From: Sipunculus nudus | Lineage: Eukaryota > Annelida > Sipuncula > Golfingiida > Sipunculidae | Reading direction: 5' to 3' | Length of the DNA stretch: 64,000 nt | Assembly: GCA_026874595.1 (NCBI GenBank) | Contig: CM049314.1 | Coordinates: 57,956,300-58,020,299, forward strand | Shown: positions 22,403 through 33,729 of the stretch, piece after piece | Layout: each line of letters opens with the position of its first letter | Position numbering within the stretch: position 1 is the stretch's first letter | Translations under genes and position numbers: made by a program | The notes under the pieces: model-generated | Database searches by the model: none | What the model was told of the DNA's origin: nothing | What the model saw: the letters and a program-made list of their open reading frames with translations, nothing else

Positions 22403-23300
22403 AGACCACTAAAATATATGTATATTGTGGTATATTGTGCTAAGGCGATGAGTTCCGGAATCGACCAGAGTTACCTCCAGGTTTTGGTAGAGAAGAGGCC
22501 AGACCTTGACCTCAGAGAAAAAGACCAGGATGGTGCTAAGCACACGGAGCTGAGCATTTGACCGATTAAGCACGTCTTCTCACGCTGGGGATCGATGTTC
22601 TTCAGTCTCAGGAGTGAGTATCTTTGTAGAGTAATATACGCTGTACTCAAACTGGCGGCTAGTCTATTTGGAGCAGGATAATATTTCATAAACGAGGTCG
22701 ATATTAATCGGGGGTGTCAATTTCGTTCTGGCTTGTACCCAGCTCGCTACATCGTCTGTTACTCGGCCCATCCTAGATAGTCCGCTGTGACTGTTGCTAA
22801 TTTTAGATGCAACAGCAGACACGGACGGTTTTGTAGTAATTTGCCCGCAACCTGTAAGTGACAGGAAGGTTGACTTTCTTATAACTACTGCCTTAATTCA
22901 GTCACGTTACGTTTCGTGGGAAATTGTAGCAGTCAAAACCTCAGTCACTGTAAATTTCGTACACAACCAATTGGCGCACCTCGTATAACAGTCCCCTTAT
23001 TCTCATAATTTGATCAACTCTCAGTATCTTATACTTGGTACATAATTAAAGGAACTTAATTACCATTGTATTCATCCTAATAAAGAATATTTCCCCACCC
23101 ATAGAAACCTGCTTATTGAATATATTATTTATTGTTTTCCAAGTGTTTTGGGAATATTCTTCATGTGACTTGACATTATACTCAGTCGTCTGTGTACTTT
23201 CTTAATTCTTTCTTATTTTATTCCAAAGAGTATTGAAGGTACTAGACAAGCAACAAAAGCTCTTTTTATAAGTAGTTTTGTAGGCTGATTAGCTAAAAAA
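22403..23300. repeat. Flank C, middle part, copy 2
   Basis: Collinear with 40620-41535 (shared 'gagttacctccaggttttgg', 'aagcacgtcttctcacgctg'). It contains a moderately GC-rich block at 22440-22760 with no intact ORF. No gene is recognised. Confidence 0.6.
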
Positions 23301-23685
23301 AATAGTGACATCATGATAGAAATTACTGTTGCTTGGGACTTCAAGCACTCGCTTTCATAGTGCATTATATATATCTCTGAGCGTGTGTAAGTCCATACAC
23401 ATACCCCCTTGATGTTTATTTAAAGTTTCACTTAATGGCCATACGCAACTGTGAATACATTTACAGTAAAACATAGATGTTTTAACATTACATACATCCA
23501 TTAAGGTGGTCCAAATTGGCATTGTTTTATCAGTTTGGTTATAGTTTATTAATGTGATAATTCTTATCTACAGATTATTATACTTCTGCTTATTCATATT
23601 TTATCTGCCTTTTGCTTGTGACTTGACATTCTGTTAGCTCTGCTAATTTACCTTTGCTTTTGGCCTCACTGTGCATTCCGCTTGG
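23301..23685. other. Copy-2-specific indel within flank C
   Basis: About 385 bp absent from copy 3, where the flanks meet near 41545. No mobile-element signature was found, so insertion versus deletion is undecided. Confidence 0.5.
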
Positions 23686-23689
23686 TTTC

Positions 23690-24353
23690 AACGATCTCTC
23701 TTGTAATTGTTGCTAGCATAAGAGAATTTACTCACCCTGTTCATCATGGCATTGAACGTGTGCACGGCAACTGTTCCGGAACTGGTTCTTGGCTGCCATT
23801 TGCTTTGACTTGTGATTCAGTTCAAGCCTAAGTTACCATACACAAGGTTAAGCCTGAATTTCTTGTTCAAGACCTGGAGAAGGTTACCAACTACCCTTCT
23901 TCTGCTTGGACAAAATTGATCTATGATGGTTCCGTCATTATAACTCCTGTGCATACTTCAGGAGTTTGAAGCATAAAGTCAGAGATCTCAGTCCTCCAAA
24001 CCAATCTGTACCCGGGTAATGAATGTGAAACAAATGTTTTGCGCTCCCATGCTGCAGTTATATGGGGCAGAGACAGAACTGTGGCGTCAAGTCAAGCTGC
24101 AAACTCCAACTCTGATAACAAAAATGACCAAATTATGTATGCTTTGCCAAGAAGCAATATTTACCATCAGCGGCCAGATGAGCCACCACCAGTTAAGCAG
24201 GCTACAGGATATTCATATGGCATGCAATATAATTCTGAATTTGTCCTTGACAGAACATGGCCACCTGTTGGAAACATAGATTATTGTCTATTCCAGTTTG
24301 CTGGTGGGGCCACTGAGTCCGTAGAATTGTCAGTGAAAAATCTTGCGGATTAG
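23690..24353 (+). pseudogene. Decayed coding segment of unknown family, flank C of copy 2
   Basis: A plus-strand frame interrupted by few stops gives protein-like sequence: 'QDLEKVTNYP' and 'DGSVIITPVHT', then an open part at 24039-24353 (no ATG at its start) with TVASSQAANSNSDNK, YALPRSNIYHQRPDEPPPVK and DRTWPPVG. The duplicate at 41570-42219 keeps the same last 104 codons with one in-frame 3-nt difference and one TAA. An earlier shared stretch (HPVHHG.ERVHGNC, about 23730-23770) may belong to the same protein. I do not recognise it; an old host gene or a transposon protein are both possible. Confidence 0.4.
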
Positions 24354-25167
24354 TCGGCCCTTATTCTCAGGAATGTTGAAGTTACATCTTTTCTCATTTA
24401 TCAACATTGCTGTGTTTACAAACATGTTGTTGATAAACAAGTTCAGGGAACCTTCACTGAGGCCTTATAAGAACTTTCAATGACCAGGATTCCCCTTAGT
24501 TCATTTATATATACACAGAGGAAGCCAGAAAGCACATGTATTCTTTCTTTTCTTTAATTATTTTTTTTTGTACTACATGTGTAATTTTTTATTGAGAAAC
24601 CCATATTTTCAAAGTACTTCTAATTTTTTTTCTCAGATTTTTTACACCTTGGTTTGAAGCATGGATTGATCGGAAGACGGGTGAACCTTACTTTGATCGT
24701 CAAAGTTAGAAATTTTCATAAATAAAGAAATGAATGATTTATCCTTTTCTTTATCCTGTTTAAGTACTACATATTTTCTCTTAAAATTTGATATACAAAT
24801 TTTTAAGCAAAGGTTTCGAAAGAGTTTGAAAGAAATGTTGCCTTGACTTGGCAAAGGATTAATTTATGCTTCAGATGAAGGGGACCTTTTGTAAAACGGG
24901 TTATGCCCAATGTCTAGGGATACAATGGGATATTGTGTGCCAGAAATGTCTAGGTTTTAATTTATTTAATTTCGGATTCATGAAAATGAAATTACCATTA
25001 AAAATATTTCTAACAATATTTCGTATTCTCCTTCATAACAATACAAAAAATGAGAAGAGTAATGAGATAAATATCTTTTCATATAAAAACAGTCATTATC
25101 TGACAATAAATTAGTGTTTATGGTGTAGGCACATTTTTTTTTATTTTCTTTGTTTTTTAAAAGAGCG
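24354..25167 (+). promoter_or_regulatory. Gene-proximal upstream region of copy 2
   Basis: Homologous to the region before copies 1, 3 and 4. Where the others have '...tgtttcag|ttttaaaa', this copy reads 'tttgttttttaaaagagcg' (about 25148-25167): the CAG of the splice acceptor is missing. A transcript from here could not use the usual acceptor. Confidence 0.6.
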
Positions 25168-26818
25168 ATGAACCTGAAGAGCTACATCAATTATCCATCA
25201 TCAGTTCCTCTCCTGTATACAACATGACCGGAACTGTTAGATGATCATTTCAAGAAAAACCCCAACAAGGTGGCGCTGAAGATTTACACACAAGATATGA
25301 ATTTCGATTCGCTGACATACGCCGAACTCCAGCAGAAATCCCTGGAGGTTGCTACTGTTCTCCGACGCTTGGTGCCTGGAATGAAATATGGGGACATGGT
25401 AGGCATTATCGGTGCTAACACGTGCAAACTGCTGATAAACATACATGCAGTATTCGCTCTAGGCGCGGTGATTGTGTCTATTCCACATTATGTTAAAACA
25501 GCTAAAGACCTACGTCCCTTCCTGCAAACAACACAGTGTAAAATATTGGTTTTCCAGCACGGTAGTTTGGATTCCTCCACATTGGGTCCAATAGAGGAGC
25601 AGGGTACCAGGCTAATTCGTTATGGAGATAATGGTGAGGAGGGCATCAATGGGATTAGATCCCTCCGCAAACTTCTGGAAGATGTGACTTCATCATATGT
25701 GAATGATACTAAGAAGTTGAAAAATGAAATTTGCTCCGATTTGGCAGCCGCAGTATTTTTTACCTTATGGGAGTACTGGCGTGCCTAAAGCTGTCACTTA
25801 CTCACATTTCCAGCTGATTAACAATGTCAATGTTTTCGGAAAACAACTGAAGCTTACGCAAAACGATATTTTCTTCATCGACAGGGCCATTGTCCATATT
25901 GCGCCATTCCTATGCATACATTGGTTTCTGGTTCCAGGCCTGTGCTCTGTCTTTCTGGACACTCATCTCACAAAAACCGACATAAAGACAATATTTAAAA
26001 TCATTAAAAGAGAAAATTGCACCGTTTCTCTGGCGTTTGGTTACGTTCTCTTCGATATGCTAAACGCCGAAAAATTAACAAAGCAATACCTTAGTTGCCT
26101 AAGGCTTGTCATCACATCGGGGCAGACGTTGAACGAAAGAATAGCATCAGAGTTACGACGGGTGCTACCAGATATTTTTCTGGTTAATGGGTTTGGGTCG
26201 ACAGAAACAGGATGGACCCTGATGAATCAGGAACGATTGGAGGAACAGGAAGACGGCTTCATAGGGCCGCCCCTGCCGTACTATGAAATCAAAATTGTTG
26301 GAGATCATGGTGAGACATTACGACTTGGCGAAATTGGCGAACTGTATATAAGAGGCCTTTTAATTGCGATGGGGTATATGCATGGAGACAGCCTACAGGA
26401 TCTGAAGTCACGGGAGGGGTGGTTTGCCACCGGTGATATGGCCGTGTTGAACGCTGGCGGTCATATAAAGATCGAAGGCAGATGCATCGAAATAATCAAA
26501 CGTGCTGGGATTAAAATATATCCAGCAGAAGTTGAAAATGTAATTTGTGAACATTCTGAAATCAGTGCTGTCCAAGTGTTTGGCGTCCCCGACGAACGCC
26601 TAGGAGAAGAGATCTACGCATGTGTGATTCTGAAGCAGGGCAGCACGATGAAGGAAGCGGATTTGTTGGAATGGTTTGTTGAAAGATTCAAAGATTCCAA
26701 AATTGGAGATTACAGGGCCCCTAAGTATGTGGAACTATTTGATGATTTTCCACGCCTTCCTTCTGGAAAGGTATTCCTAAAAGAACTTAAGGCAGAAATC
26801 CTTGGGCGTATGGGCTAG
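25168..26818 (+). pseudogene. Acyl-CoA synthetase copy 2, pseudogene
   Basis: Same gene as copies 1, 3 and 4, starting MNLKSYIN. Codon 20 (Trp in the others) is TGA at 25225-25227. A one-base insertion at about 25762-25769 turns the P-loop TSGSTG into an out-of-frame TLWEYW. The remaining frame (from 25724 on) is fully open to the usual stop and keeps VPK, GFGSTETG, TGD, GRCIEIIKRAGIKIYPAEVE and PSGK. The A10 Arg537 is Leu. The upstream splice acceptor is also lost. Everything else is intact, so inactivation looks recent. It is closest to copy 3. Two separate ORFs (25270-25788 and 25724-26818) are halves of one gene. A sequencing error could explain one lesion but hardly all three. Confidence 0.92.
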
Positions 26819-27306
26819 AACAAGTTCATATTACTTGTATATCTGACATTTGCATTACAGCTAAGAAAAGATATATATTTAAAATGCTAATATGATATAT
26901 AAAACATGAATATCACTTTAGATAACTGCGAAATGCGCCTCTAATTCAGCTGTGAATATCAGATTTTGCTATTATTTGTCAAATATATTATTAATATTAT
27001 ATATTATAATGGGCAAAGGAAGCATTACATGTTCTTTCAAATTCTAAACCAAATTCTTATTCAGCGAACGTGTTAGCTTATGTGATGGTGTGTGGCGTTA
27101 TCCCTCGTCGGAATCTTAATTTCAAGTAATATTCCGGTTGTCTCAAAGATTTAATGAAAGGGGTCTGCGGTTTATTCCGTATAGAATGTAAAGATTGAAC
27201 ATAATGACCTTTAAAATCTTACCTGACACAATATAAATATTTTAAATTCTAACTTGATTGTAAACATTAAAATGTGACAATATACCGATACATATACGAT
27301 AAAAGT

Positions 27307-27361
<55 letters not shown>

Positions 27362-27640
27362 TTTTTTGAGGCAATAAGATTTATGCTGATAATGGTTTTC
27401 AGATTAGAGCGTTATTGTTGTTTATCAAGTTCAAGAAAGATTAATGATATACCCAATCAAGTGTCCGTGTGTGCGAAAAAATGCAAAGTGTCACCAAAAA
27501 GAATATCACTTTATAATCTCGTCAGGTTTGATTATGTATGGACTACAAATTGCCGGGCTCCGATTGTCATTTTGTCGAACTAATTCGATGGCTATAACCG
27601 TTTTGCGTATCTAGACGCAATGTATTTTTAGCTCAGCTGA
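26819..27640. repeat. Downstream flank B of copy 2, proximal part
   Basis: Collinear with 44682-45460 and 55512-55870. It includes a (TA)n run at about 27310-27358. No gene was found. Confidence 0.7.
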
Positions 27641-28930
27641 CCATAGATCATATTAGCTTTAAGGATCACCCTTCGTCCGTCGTACGTCTCTCCGGTCGTC
27701 CGTACATAAACAAAGCACATATCGTAACCGTCTGACCTAGAGACTTCTTACTTGATATTAAAGTAAGCCCTTGGTAAATCTCCTTGCAAACTAAATGTAG
27801 GTCCCTGTGACCTATATTTAACGAGTTAAGCGCGTTTTTCTGTGTTTTCCGTAGTTAAAAAATCAGATTTTTTAGTGTTCTTGGCTGCAAAACAAACATT
27901 TTGCACTCAACCCTTAAACTAAATCATGATAGATCAACTGCACATATTACGTTGTAACCATGCAAAAATTAAGACATCGTCCTAGCCAGTTCTTCAGAAC
28001 TGCTGTGGACACATTGCAAACATTTTAACATTTTCAGATTTTGATGTATGAAATTCATACTAAAGAAAAAATATCTCAGTAATGATTGTATGAATCTTTC
28101 TGAGACTCGGCAAGCTTTTTGATCTTTGAAAGTCCTTTCTACTCTGAAAGGTGATGTAGACTAGCTGTAGAAGATTGGTGGCATGATCTACATTTTTTTT
28201 ATTTTTGCCCATTTCTTTATTGTATTAATTGTACACAGAAATAATGCAAGCCAGTTAAGCGGTTAATAAGGTCAAATCGTTACCGACCTAAAACCTGTTC
28301 ACCTAATATTTTGGTAGGTCCTTTGTAAGGCTCCTGTTATCCTGTATAAGGCTATTTATGTGTTTTAAGTATTTTAGTTTTTAGTAAAATCAGTCTCATG
28401 TTAGGGTTGTGGGCTACATAACAAAACACTTGCACTCAACCCTATACCTAAAACATTGTGCATCATCTGCCCATATAACATTGTTACCATGCACATCATT
28501 AAGAAAATCCGCCCAGCCGGTTCACCAGAGGTGTTTCAGACACAGTTTCATATGTTTACATTTTCAGCTGTTTATGTATGAAACTAATACTCATCGGTAA
28601 CATCTCAGTAATACTTGCATGGATCTTTCTGAAATTCTACAATCTAATTAGCCATGGATGGTCCTTTTATCTTTGAAAGACTGGTTGTGCCATCTTCATA
28701 TTCTATATTTTTACACAATTTTTAATGTATTTTTATTTAGAAATTACGGACGGCCAGATGTGAACGAAGCACAGCTTGTAACCGCTTGACCTATAAACAT
28801 TTTACTTTAATTAGGTCCTTTGTAAATCTCGGAGCATACCAAAACTTAGGCCAGTGTGACTTAAATTTTGCAAGTTACACCAGTTGTTGTGTGTGTTTCA
28901 CACCCAATAATTTACACACTGTTCAAGTCA
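27640..28930. repeat. Roughly 500-bp imperfect tandem repeat block in flank B, copy 2
   Basis: Begins with 'agctcagctgacc' and 'cttcgtccgtcgtacg', the bivalve-type dispersed repeat. The phrase 'cgtaaccg.ctgacct' recurs at about 27721, 28276 and 28776, and 'cttgcactcaaccc' at 27901 and 28430, giving about 2.4 units of 500-555 bp. The block is repeated at 45470-46700 and 55870-57000, but behind copy 1 only the last part (about 5735-5830) remains. Confidence 0.75.
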
Positions 28931-30471
28931 GCTGAGCGTCATTACCAGTGGGTCACTTGTTGTTTGGTTTGTTGAATATCTGCTGCTATTAAATTCTGTG
29001 TTTTTGTTTGAGAAAAGAGAGATGCATGTACATTTATATTTGTTTAATGTAAGAAATAAAAGTAGGAGGGCTCCATAAATTTTTGTTTTATTTTACCTTT
29101 ATAGGTAATATCATACAAATTTCATTAAGTTTAAAGAAATTTATTTTTTTAGAATATTACTCCTCCTCCATGACAAACTTACGGCCTTGTAATCCGACAT
29201 AAATATGAGGGTTTTTCAAATTATGACTATATATGCAAAATTATCTGCATATAAACCTTACCTGCTTGATACATAATCGTAGCATGTATTAATTAGGAAA
29301 GTATTAGGGAGTATTTAAACTGCGACGCCTACCAAGCTTATATGAAATAATTTTATTAAAAGCAGTCAGATATAGGCCACACCAAGCATAGCACCATATC
29401 GCCACATTACGACCAGATTAAGTATGCTTATAAGCCCAATTATCATTGCCTAAGGAGTCGTAATATTACGGCTACACTAAGCATTAATTGTTGTACTGAT
29501 TGTGGGCAGGGGCGTCAAAACAGCTTTGGGGACAGGCGGTCTGGTATTTTGTGTTAGCGGTCCTGGAACGGTCCAGCCCAAAATTGTGGACTACACGTGT
29601 CTAAGCGGTCTAGTCTGCACCCCTTCTACCTTGTGAACGGAATGCCATCTCATAAACAAGAAACTTTGCACAACGTGTGTGTATGTGTAAGAACAGTGTT
29701 TGTTATAATGCAAGGATTCAGACCTAGAACCTTTACCTTTCAACCAGGACTTTTATTTAATTACATATGGAATTAATGGTAACATATATATATGTTATGT
29801 TCGACAATATTTTTCATCCCTTGTCTCAGCTTAACATGCAGAGTGGAAATGAACTATTGTATAATATAGTGGTTATGGAAGGTGATTTCCCGAAAAAAGG
29901 AGATACCGTATAGCTTAGGATACATGGCCCATGGCAGTATATTTACAAACGAGAACGCACCGCTTGGCACGTCCCACGATGCGGACTTCGTGCACATTAA
30001 CCTCATTACAATATATGTAATGTGACAATTAAACAAGATAATAAAAAAACAACACAGAGAGAAATCCCAGAAAAAAGTCCTTTACCATGAAAGTCACATT
30101 GCTCTGGTAATTTTATTAACTTATATAGTGTTAGATTTTGACCTGATTGCCCAGTCATGACTGCAAGTGTTCCGACTAAGCAAGCATTTAAGTGTCTTAC
30201 TGTAATTTGCCAGTGATAAAAATGTGGCTCATATCGAGTCATACTACACACATCCAACGAGTCATGAACTTTTGACGGATGTATTTTTTAAATTTAATTT
30301 TTTTTTGGGGGGGGGGCAGGGTCATTATAATAATCACCAAACGACCCCTCCGCTAACCGGTGTTTTGTGTAACCTTGGCCTTCCTGTACTTTTCCGTTGC
30401 AGGGGCGGATCCAGGATTTTTCAACTGTGGGGGTGGCGTCATATATATATTTATAGATATATATACCCCAG

Positions 30472-30475
<4 letters not shown>
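28931..30475. repeat. Flank B of copy 2, middle part
   Basis: Collinear with 5830-6985 and 46700-48990. It contains the right part of a hAT-like MITE at about 29515-29630 (the 'gcggtcctggaacggtcc' phrase). No gene was found. Confidence 0.65.

Positions 30476-30476
<1 letters not shown>

Positions 30477-30529
<53 letters not shown>
30477..30529. repeat. (TA)n microsatellite
   Basis: Pure TA run; the ORFs through it are artefacts. Confidence 0.95.
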
Positions 30530-33484
30530 CTCTGAAGAAAAACAACACTGTTAATTCACAACAGTCTGTTTCACGGGATGCAGGTGAATGTGGTTATATA
30601 TATATACATTTATTTATCAAACGGGAACGGCGAAATTCATGGAAGGGAAATCATTTAGCTATAGAAATGTTGATATCTGGATCCATCATGGGTATATATC
30701 CAAATTAATTATTCTTCAGATACAAATAGATATCAGCATGGCAAAGACACACGCTTATAGCCCGGTGTTTCTGTGATTTATTGGCCTTAACGCTTAGCTG
30801 ACTGAAGGTCATATGACCTATAGAGATCACTCCTTGTCCGTCGTCCGTAGGGCCACCCGGCACTCCGGCCGAGTGAGACCTGGAATCTTCTCACTTGACA
30901 TCCGACACTCTCGACATCGACATACGTTTGATCGAATTGAGTAACATACTGAGTGAATAGCATCTGTCCTATAATTTGTGTTATCCATTTAATATCATAC
31001 ATGGAAAGAAAAAGACTTTCGATAAAGGAGCAATAGCAAAAACCATGCAAGATAAATTCTAACCTCTGTTATAACCTCTGTGTACCCGGGCGAATCCTTA
31101 GAGACACTTGCCCGTATAACACGCCGACGTAATAAGGAACTACACTTTTGTACTTACGTTTTTGCCTGGAACCTGGACACTGATGCGCGCCTTGCGATAT
31201 CATGGCACAGATTTTGGGTCCACGAATGAGTAGAAACACACAATCTGCAGTTGTGCACAGCACCCTGCTTTCTAACCTGATTTGACAGTGAATAGTGCAA
31301 TATCTTTCCGATAGCACTTGCGTAAGTGATGGCACCCTGTATATTATGCATTACAATATCGAGAACACTGTCAGAATAACTGAGTCGGTGTTTTACTAAC
31401 AAGTGACATAAATTGACATTAACAATTAAAACAAAATTATCACGACATAGTAACCAATGATGGAATTTACTTGGCACCCTATTCTACTTACAATTTGTTT
31501 TCTGGCTGGCAGAACAAAGCTTTTCTAGGTACCACAATACCTCTGACACAGCTTTAGAAGTAAACAGCTGAACCTTTCCTGTTAGCATGGCAGGTCAGTT
31601 GTTTTTTTGTATTAGAATGGTCACTGATCATCTTATTCAGTGCATGACTACTTGTCCGCTTGAACACTTACTCGTTCGTATGCCAAATTATGCCCGAGAT
31701 AACGCTAACTGGTTTTGTATGGAGAATTTGACACATTCAGTTTCAGAGAGGTGGTGATAATGCCACCCCTGTCCACTCACCTAGGGGCGTTAATAGGGGG
31801 GGGGGGGTTCATATATCCCCACATATTTTACAAAGTGGGGATAGTCAATGTAATCACCCCTCCCCCCGACCCCTGATATTCAGATAAAATTGTTTATATA
31901 TTGGAAAAGAAATATTTTAATTATTATAGTCTTTGGTAAATTTTCTTTGTTTATTATGAAATTATATATATCTAAACCTGGTTTGAATTAACCTATGCTG
32001 AGAACATAATACCATATTTTTTTAAAATCTCATACTTAGCTGTAAGGTCTAGAACTGATTTCATTATACAGAGATTGTCTGTCTTATCTTAATCAAATTA
32101 AAAGGTAGACTGGAATTTGATTTTGGTCATTTAATAAGCTCTCACTATTAACGAAATACAGATTTATTTATTTACCCAGTAAAACCCAGGAAAAGGCAAT
32201 ATTAAATATGTTGTGTTAGAATTGTTTTCCATATTTTCCCTCGTGAATAAAAACAGGATGAATACCACTCTAAGTGTTGCAACAATAACTTTTTAAAGTC
32301 GGTAATTCATAGATTTTAAAGTACTTTGACCTATGCAAGGCTAAGTTTCAGCCACGTTACGGGCCCAATTCAAGGACCGACAGTTATTCAAAATAGGGTA
32401 GAAGAGTATTTCCCACATACAACCATGCAACGAATGAATACAATGGAATTGATACTCCTTTTTTACTGTTAACATGGTAGTAGGTAACCAATTCATGGCA
32501 ATATTTGTAAGATCTATTAAACAACTGGTATATTGGGCTCGGGTTCCTGAAGAATCAGAAAACAAATTAGTAATATTATTTGCCGCCAAGTAGCAGCACC
32601 TGTTCTAGGGTTTGCCATGGCGAGACCAGGTCTCATCAGCTGTTGGTCACGTGGTCCTATTTATATACCTGATATAGAGCAGTGAATGGTCTGGTTTTCT
32701 TTGGTTCGGTCCAGCCATTATGTGATGGAGAATCAAAAACATGACATTGCTTGATTTTTATAAGTATGTAAAAAAAGGTTCATGTTTTCTATGTGATTAG
32801 AATTCTTTGAAAAAAGTTATACAATTCTATAATACAGTTGAGAGTATTGGTCATTTTTTTTTATCTGTAGCCAATCAAAGACATGTTCTCAAAACTGCTT
32901 GAAGGGGTATTTTCGGTATCACTGCATTCGGGCCATGTTGGCTGGAAAAGGAGATGCACAAGCTCCCATTTCCTTGGACTTGTTTGACTGAAAAACAACT
33001 CTTAGGTAAAGAAAAAGTGTAATATCAGAATTTATTTTGAGAGTTATCCAAAAGAGGCCCGCTGCATAAAAAAACATATATACTTATATATATATATGTT
33101 TTTAAATAAATACACACAAGCACATATATATTCGGGCTTCAGCACGGGGGGGGGGGGGTAGGGGTAATAGATTACCCCCCACGTTTTTGCAATGGGGATG
33201 ATAAATGTGATCATACCCCCGTCTGTTCACAGAGTAGGATTTAAAGACTGGATTTATATATACTGGAAATAAAATTCGTCAATGATTATAATGAGAGATT
33301 TCATTTAAATTTCTGCCTTTCTGCTTTACCATATTTTTTTAATCTTATACTTGGATTGCATCAAACTGCACCAAGCCATTCAAGATAGTTGTAGTACACT
33401 GTTTTACCAATAGGGGACAGCACTGAAGTCTGAAAGATGTCATCATCTATTACTGGAAACGGGGCACTTTTAAAACGTGCCTGT
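30530..33484. repeat. Flank B of copy 2, distal part
   Basis: Uninterrupted version of the flank that in copy 1 is split by two LINEs and an LTR element. It includes the GTCCGTC-type repeat (30790-30860) and G-run foldbacks at 31785-31875 and 33140-33225. The 31905-32505 segment is missing in copy 1 at the LTR-element site. Short minus-strand ORFs at 31069-31477 and 32341-32589 have no motif. Confidence 0.65.
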
Positions 33485-33486
33485 AT

Positions 33487-33540
<54 letters not shown>
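33485..33540. repeat. (TA)n microsatellite
   Basis: TA run that ends the recognisable collinearity of flank B. Confidence 0.95.
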
Positions 33541-33546
<6 letters not shown>

Positions 33547-33729
33547 ATGTTTTGGCCTCCTTTGCATGACTTAATAACCATATTTCGATATACTTGCACA
33601 AAGTTTATCTCCTTTAAGATATTTCTGGCCTAATTTATGACCCCTTCAAAAAATCCCAAACAAACATTTGAAACCATGTCATTCACAGGACACAGATAAA
33701 AAACTATTGACCAACGTAGTAAACGTGCT

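Noticed and set aside
25270..26818. Two separate overlapping synthetase genes in copy 2
   Set aside because: Both halves align end to end with the single 549-aa gene; the split is a one-base insertion.
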